Notes under the pieces: generated by a model
Database searches by the model: none
What the model saw: only the letters and a program-made list of their open reading frames with translations
What the model was told of the DNA's origin: nothing
Assembly (NCBI GenBank): GCA_032717465.1
Contig: JAVRFU010000165.1
Location: 184,767-248,766, forward strand
Length of the DNA stretch: 64,000 nucleotides
Reading direction: 5' to 3'
Source of the DNA: Coenobita brevimanus
Lineage: Eukaryota > Arthropoda > Malacostraca > Decapoda > Coenobitidae
Position numbers and translations under genes: made by a program
In this document: positions 44,670 to 56,086 of the stretch, piece after piece
Layout: every line of letters begins with the position of its first letter
How positions within the stretch are numbered: the stretch's first letter is position 1

Positions 44670-45172
44670 CTGCAATAATATCATTACCTATTAACACTTT
44701 CACTCCAGTGATGTACTTTATGTTTCTGCTAGCCCTAGATGATGTTATTTAGCCAAGGCAACACTTTTTCACAGTGGAAGGCAAACAACGTATACCTTCA
44801 GCCCTTTGCCAAAGGTTAAAATATGCTGCATTAATAAATTTGTCTAGTTTTAGCAAGAATACAATAAAAATGTCACCTGACCAAAGGTGTTAAGAGGAAA
44901 AGCTGGTACCATAACTACTGATCAACATCTTTTTCTTGTCACACACCAGTACAGGGTAGTTACATAAGTCTTGTCATACACAGTCATTCATAATTAAACA
45001 TGCCTGATATACTGTACAGCATATATACAAAATATTGTATCCAACTGGCAAAATTAAGCAAAAAAACATAGTACACTATACTGTACACTTACAACACAAT
45101 GACATACATCTGCAAACTCTGGTTATATGCAGGATTGTCATTACTTACTTGATTAACTCGGTGATTTACAGA
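44670..45172. other. MRPS10 intron sequence
   Basis: AT-rich. A reversed copy of the short dispersed core lies near 44738-44758 (GATGTTATTTAGCC). Nothing else is recognised. Confidence 0.5.
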
Positions 45173-45437
45173 AATCTATCTGCCTATCTATTGCCAGACA
45201 CCTCAATCCCGTTTAGGGTGGCCAAAAACAAATCGCCTCCAAGTCGCCCTGTCCCCAGCCATTTCACTGCCCCGCTCCCAACTCACACCCCCCTCTCTCA
45301 TAATTTCCCTGTTCTTTCTCTAACTCTGTCTATAAGTATCCTACCATACACTTTTCCTATTATACTAAGAAAACAAATGCCCCTAGGATTACCACACACT
45401 TCTTTTCCCCCTTTTCCTTTGTACAAAAGAATAATTT
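45173..45437 (-). mobile_element. LINE B, internally deleted copy
   Basis: 45180-45303 matches the LINE B 3' end. From 45304 it jumps to the segment equivalent to 28917-29047 (AATTTCCCTGTTCTTTCTC, CCTACCATACACTTTTCC). About 1.1 kb of RT is missing between. The junction is clean. Confidence 0.88.
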
Positions 45438-45655
45438 TATGGTATAACTAACAGCTAAACAGAGCATCTTCACACTGTCTTGTATGCAAACAATATCCAT
45501 ATTAAAATTATAAAACATAACAGAGAACATTAGGCTGAAAGAGACATCAATATTCTTTATGTTATGTAAGCAGTATACATCAATAATAAAGACATGAATG
45601 ACATATTGTAACAAGGTGTATAAAAGCCTGCACTGCCTAGATGCAAAGAGGAGAC

Positions 45656-45745
45656 CCTCTCATTGGCTCAGTGGTAACGTGTTCGTGTATCAAGCACGAG
45701 GGTCTGAGATCGAATCTTGGTCAGACCAGTGATTAATTTGTTAAG
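45656..45745 (+). repeat. tRNA-derived SINE head or tRNA pseudogene
   Basis: TGGCTCAGTGG at 45664-45674 is a perfect polymerase III A box, and AGATCGAATCT at 45707-45717 resembles a B box at proper spacing. A 5-bp stem TCGTG/CACGA encloses a 7-base anticodon-like loop. The acceptor arms do not pair, so a functional tRNA is unlikely. Confidence 0.6.
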
Positions 45746-45865
45746 TTTCAGTTCGGTTATTACAATACCACTGTATATTTGAGTGTAATGTACTGTGCAA
45801 ATTAAATAAATGAGTATGAGTACCAGGAAGTCTCCTAAACTGACGAGACCATAATCAAATGGCAA

Positions 45866-46587
45866 TATTCATATGCTGTCTATCATACAGTACTGGAAGA
45901 TGCTAAAGATATTGGAAGATGCTAAAGGTGATCAGAAAGAAATTATTATTCTCATATATTATTCTCTTTAGGGAGAAACATCAGCATCATCATCACCATT
46001 AAAATCACAATCATCATTACCATCTTCTTGGCCCTTTTTTCCACTTAAAGACAGGGTTACAGGTATGTAGGATCCAGAAACAAGGAAATAATAAGTACAA
46101 AGGGGGTAGAATTATGAACTTTTGTTATTCTTACTCAGTGCAACTTTGCTTATTCACTCTAACCAGGCCTATATGTATTCTGCCTATCTTATCTTGGCCT
46201 AAAACTGCCATCTCCATCTTGCATTTTGATCAGTATCATGAGATTAACAATTGAATATGGAGCAAGTCATAATAAAGTGCTATGGAAATGGTGTAGAACC
46301 ATACTATTGCTGTTATAGAAAAATAAGCTGTAACAAGAGATTAACACTAGATTATGGTGCTAGTTACAAAGAAGTGCTATGGAAGGGCTGTACAACCTTA
46401 GTTACGTATACTGTCTTACTTTGCAATGAAGTGGAAAGAAGCTAAGTTATGGCAGACATACTGTAGACCAGCCTGTGCTTACCACAAGCTGGTTAGTGTC
46501 CTTCCTCGCTTTGTCTTCTGACAGCTATGCATCAGTCATACAAGCTCCATTAAACACTGTGACAAATTACATATTTTCGTTAGAAAA
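45866..46587. other. No gene seen
   Basis: AT-rich sequence with an ATCATC-type repeat near 45980-46025. The MRPS10 first exon may lie in this direction but was not recognised. Confidence 0.4.
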
Positions 46588-47032
46588 ATGTACATAATCA
46601 TGGGCCATAAGAAGATCAGTGAGTCAGCTGGAGCTAAAAGGAAAGCAGTGAGAACAGAAATGCCCCAACCCCAAGGATCTCCCCAGCCCCAAGCATCTCC
46701 TCGTCCAGAGAGACAGAAAAGAGAAAAAACACCAGAAGGGCAGTTTCCTACAGTTTTCATGGAAGGTGACTCCCCTTCCAAAAACTAAAACCCCTCCTCC
46801 TACTCTCCATATGCATCCACTTAAGCCATCAGCTCTCCTCAGGACTGGTAAGATGCAGTGAAATTTTTATGTATATAATCTACAGGGTATATGTCTTTAT
46901 TTTAAAGGTTTTATGTACAGATTAATCCAAAATACATTGTTTCTTATGGAAAAAAATGATTCGGTTTTCAAACAATTCGCAACTCGTACAGCCTCCAGGA
47001 AAGAATTGTGTACGAATTCCGGGGTTCTACTG
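46588..47032 (+). mobile_element. Tigger-type element, internally deleted, right end intact
   Basis: A 66-codon frame (46588-46788) starts MYIIMGHKKISESAGAKRKA, like the first residues of Tigger transposases, and ends KREKTPEGQFPTVFMEGD before SPSKN and a stop, like their C-terminus. The DNA-binding and DDE parts are gone. The right end at 47032, read in reverse, is CAGTAGAACCCCGGAATTCG and is followed by TA at 47033-47034. The left inverted end was not found. This family differs from the 19.3-25.5 kb element. Confidence 0.7.
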
Positions 47033-47277
47033 TATACAGGATGATGAAGATGGTATACAGTATATATATACTGTATACAGTGCTGCACACCCTCAATTTA
47101 ATGAACTAACTGGTACCAGACCCCTGATGTTAAAGCCGATAGTTCATTAAAGCAAAACACCGTGCTGTTCGGCAATTTCCCAGGTGTCATGGCTTTTACC
47201 GAACAAAGATCGTTAAATACGGATCATCGTTTTGCCGTAGTGTCGTACACAATCAGAGACAGCTAGGTCTGAATGGT

Positions 47278-47640
47278 CTATCTATCTATCTATTGCCAGA
47301 CACCATAATCCTGTAAGGGGTGGCCATTTGACTTTGAGTTATTGGTTTTACGGAGAGGGGCACTAACCCTCCACCAACCCACTTGTTGACACGTAGGGAG
47401 AACGTATGGGTTGGTTATATGGTTGCCACCCAGTGTTGTAAATGGTTTCTTGGCTTACAGGAAACCATTTGGCTTGTCACTCAATGTAAAGCCACCTGTA
47501 AAGGAAAGAGGAGCAACAAGAAGTGACAGGAAAGATGGGAAATATAGGAAAAGAGGAGGGCAGGCACAGAAAATGAATGATAATGGCTAAGGAAGAAGTA
47601 GGCAGCACTACATTCATGACGTCACATGATGGTGTGGTAG
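47278..47640 (-). mobile_element. SINE-like element with LINE A leader and LINE B tail
   Basis: The plus strand starts TCTATCTATCTATTGCCAGA, the LINE B type tail. It then has a unique middle with ACTAACCCTCCACCAACCC, and then the LINE A leader hairpin (TAAATGGTTTCTTGGCTTAC). It matches 57858-58219 in reverse nearly end to end. It has no coding capacity. Confidence 0.8.
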
Positions 47641-47726
47641 TAACAGCACACTGTGACTGCAAAGCTGGTCAAGGTGAAGATTATTTTTGTTTGGATATTA
47701 TTCATATCAAAACACAAACAATATTA

Positions 47727-48259
47727 CAGTAAAAGTCCAATTCTTCGGCATCCAATTCCCCGGCAAATCTGACATTTTGGCAGTTTTGAGAAACAGTCCC
47801 ATTTATGAAAATCTCTGATCATTCAGCAGATTTTCCGATTTTTTTCGTCAGTCTTCAAATTCTCCATGAGGACCCTCTACTGCTGGAGACTTCTTCCAGC
47901 AGTAGCAGAGTCCAATCAACCCCTTCTATTGTACATATGTAATTAAGGAACCTACTATAAGTTTAGGTAAGTGCATGTGAACTTGTAGGCCTACAGTACC
48001 ATTACATTTATATACAGTATGTTCACTAATTTCTTTATTTTTCATATTCATGTATAGTACTGTATTCATTACAGTATTGTACAGTATCAAACAGTATACA
48101 GTACTCTCTCCAAGCACATTTGTAATGATATGAGTAGTGATGATAGTGTTCATCGAAACATATAAGGTATTGAGTGGGTATGGTTTTTGATAATTCGGCA
48201 ATTTTGATTTTTCGGCACTAGCCTGGTCCCATAGATGCCGAAAAATAGGACTTCTACTG
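47727..48259. mobile_element. MITE of pogo/Tigger type, 533 bp
   Basis: The inverted ends CAGTAAAAGTCCAATTCTTC and, in reverse, CAGTAGAAGTCCTATTTTTC are flanked by TA at 47725-47726 and 48260-48261. There is no transposase inside; the interior has ACAGTA-rich repeats. It would be moved in trans by a related full element. Confidence 0.88.
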
Positions 48260-48261
48260 TA

Positions 48262-49960
48262 TTATGTGGTTTCTATAGTTATTAGATAGTAGTTCAGTAT
48301 TTGTTTTTATATTCATGATTCTTATCTTACAGTAGTTGGCATTTCTGAACACAAAATCTAATTCTCCATAACAGTTACACATCCTTCCCCTCAACTATCA
48401 CCTTTTGGGTGCACCACCACCTGTCCCACCCTCCATTCATTCAACAATATTTACAAATGCTTCTGTCCCCCACCACAACAACTTTAGTTTCCTGCCAATA
48501 ACCCGAACCCATGAATCGACAGTACCCATTCTACCCCATTTCAGCCAAATACTCATCCTACTGCACTCTTCCACCTTTTCTAATCTTTTTTACCTTTATT
48601 ACTACCCATTCTACCTATTCTCCCACCACTACAAGCAGCCAACACCCTGCCACAGGTCTAAAAAATAAAAAATGCTTTTTCAAGCTCACCATTCCCACAA
48701 CACACACACAATCGTAACCCCAACATAACCTTCTCTTCATCTACCATTCTTTTCCTTTCCTGGTACACTTTTTTCTGCACTACATTCCTATTTATTAATC
48801 CTACATCACCTTCCACCCACCATAAATCCAGATCTTGAAAACCCGAACCCAAAATCACCGCACACAACACCAAGCCAGCCACCTCACTTTTCCAATTACC
48901 TTATCCACCCATTCATTTCTCCCTTTTATTCCCATTCATCATCTTTTAGCACATTTCCCTACCTCTACATGCACCCATTTCTCCAGCTCACAGCCAGCCA
49001 AAAAATGCATTTCCAACTCACCACCATAATTTTCTCCTCTCTGCAGTTGGGATCTTCAGTATACCATAAAAGGAAAGACTGGGGTGTTTATTGGTCTTAT
49101 TTCCACAGCCGACAATGCAGCAAAAGTGTGGCATTGTTATTCGTTACGAGACAAGTACACACACCACGTATAAGTCTCCAGAATCTGAAAATATTCACCC
49201 ACGTACCAAACCAAAACACTCACACTCCGCGCGCTAACCCACAATGCACCAGGATGATGACATCACAAATGTTTATGAATCCGCGTTGTTGTACCTCCTA
49301 CTTTGTGTGGGTTCCATATTTTCTTCATTTCCTTCCTCCCTCCTACTTGACCCTGTCTCTCTTCTTCCTCGATTACTCATTATCCTCTTGCATGCAGCTT
49401 GAGTCGGCACAGGAACTACAAGTGCAGCCACGAGCACATGATTGCAACCTCATCCTCGCCAGTAGTACTAAACACCACCCGTCTGAGGGCGCACGTAATG
49501 GACGCCGTTGCAGTCAACCGCGGTCAGTTCAAATCGTTTCCTGATGTCCGTCGACTACACTCGTATTCCGAAGTGAAAGGGAATAATTCATAGGACTATA
49601 GTCATAAAGCGCAGCGAAAGGGTTATGTCAGATTAGTGTAGGTTCAGTTACGTTAGATTAGTGTGGGTTGTTAATGGTAGATTAGCGTAGATTGTTACAT
49701 TAGATAAGAAAAATGCAAGAATTATCATCCTGAGAATTACGTTAGATTAAAGAAAAGAAAAAAATGTAAGAATGATCATCTATTACCAATTTGGAAGTCC
49801 CTGGTCCTCCCTAAACTGGAGTACCCGTCTCAGCTGTGGTCTCCACACAAAATTGGTGAAATTCAGCAAGTGGACAGAGGGTCTTCACCAGAAAACTGAG
49901 ACTCATCGGTCTAGATATACAGATGGCAGTTTTGGGCTGTTTAAAGTGAAATGAGTAAAG
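48262..49960. other. Non-coding; part may be a promoter region
   Basis: 48400-49030 is C-rich and pyrimidine-biased without a convincing exon. 49400-49620 has more CG dinucleotides than its surroundings and could hold a transcription start for the minus-strand MRPS10, but no TATA box, start codon or splice site decides it. 49620-49750 has degenerate TTAGATTAGTGTRGGTT repeats. Confidence 0.4.
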
Positions 49961-49984
49961 CAAACTTTGAGCTTTTGAAATCGG

Positions 49985-50005
49985 CGGGTTGGCGCCAAAA
50001 TTCAG
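49985..50005. promoter_or_regulatory. E2F-like site
   Basis: GGTTGGCGCCAAAATTC contains GGCGCCAAAA, a perfect E2F/DP consensus (TTTTGGCGCC in reverse). Function is inferred from sequence only. Confidence 0.35.
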
Positions 50006-50534
50006 CAGGTGCGCGTGGATAAGAATGTTTTATCTTTTTATATTTTTTCTTTCACTGCAACCAAGGTTGGGAAATATTAAACTGGAAAAAATTAGACCAA
50101 ACAAGTCTTTTTCGGTTAATAGTAAGTTGCTAATGGACATTTTATGAATGCCAAGCAGATCCCGACGCCATTTTGAGAGAAGAGGACAGCGTGGTAAGCA
50201 TCCGACTTTAATTCACCTTCTTTTATTAGTCACAGTTAATTTGCAAGCATTACTTTATTTACTGATTTTAGGTAGGCTATTGGTGATCACTTGGAGGTGA
50301 GTATGGTAGGGAAATAGTTTAATGGTGACGCTTTTCAGATAATTGATGAGATTGGGGGCTGGGGACGCCGAAGAATTGGCTTCGTAAGTAGCCGTCCTAA
50401 TTCAAGTTTTTGACTACTTACACATGTTTTGCCCCCTTTATTCGTGTTACTAGTTTTAGTAAAGGTAATAGAGATAACTTTGAATGAGATATCATAAGGG
50501 TTATTGGTGTTTTGAGATGGTAAATGGTGATGGA

Positions 50535-50600
50535 GTGAACAGACGCCTAAGAGGCCGGCGTCTCACGTGAACAGTTGCCAAAGTGGCCGGCGTCCCACGT
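50535..50600. repeat. 33-bp direct repeat, two units
   Basis: GTGAACAG, then GCC, AAG, GGCCGGCGTC and CACGT, is repeated back to back with few changes. Purpose unknown. Confidence 0.75.
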
Positions 50601-50879
50601 ACTTGGCTTTGATTTCAACCATTTTCAACCAAGTTAGCTACATTATTGCACTTGTTAAATTTAGACAAGTTAATATTGTTTAGAGGTTAGAATGGTCAGG
50701 AAGTTTTATTGTTTTATGGTGTAATATTGTTGATTCCTTTTCAGGTTACGTCCCCATCTGAAGGGAGAAACCTGTATTTCGTCCCGGCAAGGATGCTGCA
50801 CCGCACCAGTTCCCTTCCTTCCCATATACAGGATACAGGTAATTGACTTACGTTTATCTGCTTAGTATAATTAGATAAC

Positions 50880-51898
50880 AGCCGTTTGCACTGATGGTGC
50901 AAAAGCAATGACAGGCCCAGTAAAAGGTGTTTTGGCTCTTATTAGAAACGTTGCTCCATCAGGCAGACACTTGCCTTGATAGACGTGCACTTGCAGTAAT
51001 GAGGATGCCATGCGAACTAAAGTTATGCTGGATGAGGTATTCAAGGTGGTAAATTTCATCAGAGCTAGACCACGAAATTCGCAGCTGCGTACGGCTCTGC
51101 TAGGAGATGGGGCCCAGTCATAGTGCTTAGTTACTGCACACGGAGGTGCGCTGGTTATCCCGCGGCAAAATTCTTTCACGTGTGTGTGATACGAAAGATG
51201 AGTGATCTTTCTTACAGGAAACAGCTTTTCTCTGTTAAATAGTGACGAAGTCTGGTCAGTGAAACGGCTATCTTACTGTACAGATGTTTTTAAAACTAAA
51301 TGAACTGCACTTGTCATTGCAAGGCTCAGATGTGACATACTGAAGGTTCAGGACAAAATTGAATCTTCTCAAAGTAAACTTTTAGGTTGATTGTGCAAAG
51401 GCAAAACAAAGTGAATGTTTTCCAACTCTTCATCTGTTCCTGACTAATAATTCCTTGCAGTTGGATGGAAGTTCAGGAGAATGCATTGTTCACCATTTAA
51501 GGCAATTAAGTAATACTTTGAGGGAATAATTTCTCAGGCAGGCAGACCCTCTGTCCATTTATGGATTCTGGTTCTGTAATAGGACAAACCCTGTCTGTGA
51601 AGGAAAATTAGCAGCTGATTGAAATTTTAATAGATCAAACGCTCAGAACAACATTTGATAAAGACTCGCTGCATACCTTTTGGGCAAAGCTCTTGCACGA
51701 GTATCCTGATATTACAAAACGAGCAATGAAACATCTGATGCCATTTGCAACACCGTATAGGTGTGAAGCTGGTTTCTCACGCTATATTGCCACTAAAAAC
51801 AAATACACAAGTATGTAGAACCTGATAAAGCGCCTGCAACTATCAAGCATCCTTTCAGATAGTCTTTGTCACCAAAAGCAAGCCCATACATCACACTG
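50880..51898 (+). pseudogene. hAT transposase remnant (ZBED5-like)
   Basis: Read in broken frames it gives GAKAMTGPVKGVLALIRNVA, then EVFKVVNFIRARPRNSQL, and finally MPFATPYRCEAGFSRY with a terminal KQAHTSH and a stop near 51898. These are the RNase-H-like middle and the hATC end of ZBED5/FAM200-type hAT transposases. The many stops and deletions make it an old relic. A possible right terminus, AGTTTGGGAAACACTC, lies at 52143-52158. Confidence 0.8.
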
Positions 51899-51954
51899 AA
51901 GACTGTAAGAATGACGAAGCTATGCAATGATTTTCAGTTGATTCACATCATTAA

Positions 51955-52115
51955 GTGTGTGTGTGTGTGTGTTTTCCCGCGCGCGCCAAGAAGCAACAAA
52001 TTGTGTGTGTTTTCCCGCGCGCGCCAAGAAGCAACAAATTGTGTGTGTTTTCCCGCGCGCGCCAAGAAGCGACAAATTGTGTGCGTTTTGGCGCGCGCGC
52101 CAAGAAGCAACAGCG
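51955..52115. repeat. 38-bp CG-rich tandem repeat, 4 units
   Basis: The unit contains GTGTGTGTTTTCCCGCGCGC and then GCCAAGAAGCAACAAATT. Three units are nearly identical, and the last has TTTTGGCGCGCGCGCC. Each unit carries an E2F-like word (TTTCCCGC or TTTGGCGC). It lies just after the hAT relic. Confidence 0.95.
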
Positions 52116-52169
52116 ATTGAGAAGCGTTCCGGCAGATGTTAAAGTTTGGGAAACACTCTTAGATTTCAG

Positions 52170-53089
52170 TTAAGGAAATCTTCGTGTTTTTACGAGAATA
52201 AATGTAAGAAAGTGTAGATAATTATCCACCTATAAGTCTGTATATATTGACTTCTTGCGGGTAATTTATGTACAATAATATGCCTGCTAGTGTTAGATAA
52301 GCAAATGGAGATAACTAGGATATAAATGTTAAGGGAATTTTTATGTTTTAAGATGAAATTGTGTTACTGTGACGTGATGAAAGTTATCTTGATATCCTGA
52401 TCCATTTTTCTACCTTGTTACAGCCTCTTTATTCACCTTTTTCTGTTATTCATGTTAAATAAGTTATATAATAGGGATACGGAGGATGAGGGTATGGTAA
52501 AGAAATTGGTGTTTTGTGATAGATTATTGACAGGAATGGATAAATTTTAAGTTTTTTCTAGTTGCAGCTATTTTATGAACACGTTCCTGTGTACTGGTAA
52601 TTATAAGTAAGTGGAAATTAGGATTGATTGAGGATATAATTGGTGCTATTGTGAGGTGAAGTCTAAGAAAGTTGTTAAGTCCCCATCTCTAATTCCACCT
52701 TGTACCTACTTACTGGAGCTTGTCTATTCAGCTATTGTGAAATCAGTTAATGGAGGTAAGAAAGAGGTGAGTATGGGTAGGGTATTTAAGTGATTATACC
52801 CTTTATACCATAACTTGGCCTAAAATTGTCACATTCCGCCTTGAATACTGGGTTTTAACGAGAGATTAACCCAAGAATACGGTGCCAGTCACGAAGAAGT
52901 GCTATGGAATGGATGTAGAGCCGTAGAATTGTCTTTTTCTATCATTAAGCTGTGTGAAATATGCTGCAAAGGACAAATATCTCAGCCAAGTTAGTGTAAA
53001 AACAGTATAGTTATTTATTGATCGTTTTTAAGTCGTTTCAAATTTCGTCCAGTAAGTTACTCTTTATCCCGTTCTCTTCTAGGAGATGT
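52170..53089. other. AT-rich, nothing recognised
   Basis: No open frame with coding character and no repeat apart from loose TTGTGA-type similarity between neighbours. Confidence 0.5.
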
Positions 53090-53620
53090 GGAAGGTAAGA
53101 AAAGAGTAAGATGCTAAGACAGGAAGAAGGAAGGAGCAAGAGACAAAGAAGATGGATGAAGAAAAGGAAGACAGTACGGAGGAAGGGTGGAGACCAGGGA
53201 GACGAAAAGGATAAGGGCAGAGGAACCGAGAAGCAAATGAGAGAGAGACTCAAGGAGGAAGGGTAGGAAAACAGGAGCAAAGAAGACTGGCAGGAGGAGT
53301 GTAGGAAGGCACGGAGGTAAGGATGTAGTGAATGGAAAGTATACAAGGACTGGAAGGAGAAGGGAGTGTAGAGAAAAGGGAAGACAGCAGGATAATAACT
53401 GGGGTTTTAGGGGAGGAGGAGGGTGAAGGAGGCTAGAAGGTCAAGAAAACAGGAGGAAAGGAGGATGGCAGGAAAACAGGACAGGACGTAGGATATAAGG
53501 AAAACATGTAGGACTGTACGAGACAAGGAAAAAAGAATGGAAGAGAAGAACACACAAAAAGACAGTAGGAGGATGCTAGGAAGACAGGAGAGAGGCTGTA
53601 CAAGACAAGGAACTTAGAGG
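53090..53620. repeat. Purine-rich tract, 530 bp
   Basis: The plus strand is mostly A and G with loose AGGAAGACAGGA-like units. The opposite pyrimidine frame (53038-53346) is taken as a by-product. Such tracts can form triplex DNA. Confidence 0.85.
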
Positions 53621-53874
53621 TATTTTGCGCACACTGTTATGCTTACTAATGTTTGAGAAGTGAATGGAGATTAGTAGGATATATGTGAAGATAATCTTGG
53701 TGTATTATGTGATGATTTATTGTGAGAGGTACACAGAAGATGGTTATTATTATTATTATTTATTATTATTGTTGTTGTTTTGTGATGTGCGATTATTCTG
53801 ATTACTCATGTAGATTTTTTCCTGTTGTAATTTCCATTGATATATTTGCATTATTATTGCTGTTGTCTTGTATA

Positions 53875-54490
53875 TGTATATGGAGTACAGAGAGTGGATA
53901 GGATACGAAATAATGTGATTCATGAAAGTCGCAGAGTGAGGAAGTTTGTGGACACCAGAATCGAAGAGAGTGTACTGAGATGGTATGGTCATGTGGAGAG
54001 AATGGATAACAATAGAGTGGTGAAAAAGGTTAACCTGAGTGAATTTAAAAGACGGAGGAGGAGAGGTAGGCCAAGGAGAAGGTGGAGGGATATGGTGGAT
54101 AAGTGTGTGAGGAAGAGAGGTATGGAAGTTGGTGAGGCTAGGGACCTGACAAGAGATCGAGCTGGCTGGATGAATTTGAAGGAGGGAGGAGGCGAGGTAG
54201 GCCAAGCAGAAGGTGAATATTGTGAGAAGTGCATGATCAGGGAATTGGCAACCCTTTTTTAAATGTGACAGTGTCCAGATTGACTATTGGATATGTTTAG
54301 GCTATGTGAAGCCACAGAACATGTTGAATGTTTTTGCATAATTATCCGATACAGCCAGGATTCCGTGGGCTTGAATGATGAGTGAATGGAAGCGTGGCCC
54401 ATTGGATTGGACAAATTTGGGCTGTCTGGACATTTCTACTCCTCACCCTGCCCTGGGTGGGCAAGGAGGTCCCAATGATGATGATTATAA
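53875..54490 (+). mobile_element. LINE A, 5'-truncated copy
   Basis: It starts at the C-terminal domain (RVDRIRNNVIHESRRVRKFV, ESVLRWYGHVERMDNNR), with a partial internal duplication of the AATTTGAAGGAGGGAGG segment near 54175-54215, and ends CCCTGGGTGGGCAAGGAGG plus GATGATGATT. The frame is open for 141 codons. Confidence 0.88.
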
Positions 54491-54599
54491 AATAACAGAA
54501 CAGAGGGAGGAAAAATATTAAAAAAATAATCCGTACACCAGATGACAGGTGCTTGTTAACCTTGCAGGGAATCATGGGTAGATGGCAGTTTTAGGCCAA

Positions 54600-54800
54600 G
54601 TTAAATTAGAAGGAGTATGTAACCTTTTAACCCAGCCATTGAGTTGCGTTTGATCCCAGGAGGATGCCGGCTCAACTCAATGCCGGTCCCAAGCCCGGAT
54701 GAATTGGGGAGGGTTGGTGTCAGGAGTGGGTGTCCGGCCGTAAAAATTTGCCAAGCCCAGACATGGTATGGTTTACCGTACCGTTTAGCTGACTGAATAT
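54600..54800 (+). mobile_element. Fragment of an RTE-type LINE 5' region
   Basis: GCCGGTCCCAAGCCCGGATG, GGGGAGGGTTGGTGTCAGG, TGTCCGGCCGTAAAAA and TTTGCCAAGC form a block that I know from 5' regions of RTE-group LINEs in invertebrates. No frame is open through it. Confidence 0.55.
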
Positions 54801-55510
54801 CAGGTGTTTTCCCTGGCTGAGTCATGTCCCCCCCTCCCTCCCCTTTACCTCTCTCTCACTGTCTCTCTTCGTGTGAGGTCTGGATGGTTGGGTACTTAGA
54901 ATAGTCAACACATACATAGCCTCCCAGTTTCTGTCAAATTGATGTCGTCTCGCCATGCTTGGTAGTTGTGTGGGGATGGTCTTCTTACGAGGGGGTCGCT
55001 AAGAAGGGGTCTTAAATGTGATGCCCTGGCCCTAGGTTGTACTGCGCGAACCCACAACTGTCACGTAAGGTGAACGGCGAGATGTCACAAAGGGAGGACG
55101 TTCCGGCAATCACATGCACTCGGCCCTTGCGTGTGACAATCACGTGGTTGCTTGTTTTATACTTTTTTCCATTGAATAATGTATTTTCAATTTTGATTTT
55201 AGTAATTTTTATCACAAATGTTTATTATGTGCCGTGTGGGTGTTGGATGTACCTGAGAGGACGCTTTTGAGGCCATAACCCCTGGGTACAACAAACAATC
55301 GGACTATATGCCATTTTCACCCTGCCTGGCACCATATCTGTGGGGTCATCAACACCTAAGGCACTGATGTCATTCCTGATGGTGTCGGACTTGTTGAATT
55401 GAGTATAGTCTGGGCCGATGTGTTGCTCGTTAATCAGGGCACCAGCACTTATCTGAATGTCATACGTGGGACGCTGATACATATTTCACATCCACCCAGT
55501 CTTCACACAC

Positions 55511-55617
55511 CATTGCTCTGATGGCTATGGTTCACACTCCATTGCTCTGATGGCTCTGGTTCACTCCATTGCTCTGATGGCAATGATTTATGCGCCATTG
55601 CTCTGATGGGCATGGCA
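55511..55617. repeat. 28-30 bp tandem repeat, 4 units
   Basis: The core CCATTGCTCTGATGGC recurs four times, separated by ATGGTTCAC-like spacers. A degraded counterpart is at about 63640-63730. Confidence 0.9.
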
Positions 55618-55710
55618 CCCCAAACACCCCTTGAGTTAGATCGCTTTTGATCACAGCCACATGTACCACCTGAATATTCTGTAGTAACTGGCAAGCCTTT
55701 AGAAAGGCAA

Positions 55711-55734
55711 TTGTGTGTGTGTGTGTGTGTGTGT
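55711..55734. repeat. (GT)n microsatellite
   Basis: About 12 GT units in the left arm. Confidence 0.9.
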
Positions 55735-56086
55735 CTTCCAGGGTGCCTCCATTAGCTTTCTAAATGGATGAGATTTTTAATTGTTAAAAATGTCACCAAG
55801 CTGCTAGGTTTCCAGATTAGATGTACTTTTATATATTATAAAAGTACGATGTCACCGAAACGTCACCAAGGTATTCTAAAGTACGATGTCACCAAAATGT
55901 CACCAAGCTACACTGTATAAAAAATATATCCGGATAAAGCCTGTGGTATGGGCCAGCTTGATTCGCTAGCTAGAACTTTTTCGATGCACATTGGTTTGGA
56001 AGGTGCTAAGCGTGCACCAGCGGGGATTGCTTTTCGGCCAGCATTCGATTCCGTTCCCAGCGTGAGCTTACAATTCCACACACACA

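Noticed and set aside
45656..45745. Functional tRNA gene
   Set aside because: A and B boxes are present but the acceptor stem does not pair and the anticodon loop is atypical.
48969..49544. 191-codon open frame
   Set aside because: No domain, no repeat-free composition typical of coding sequence and no clear splice sites; the region may be promoter-like instead.
53038..53346. Leu/Ser-rich 102-codon frame, possible signal-peptide protein
   Set aside because: It is the complement of a purine-rich tract; composition explains it.
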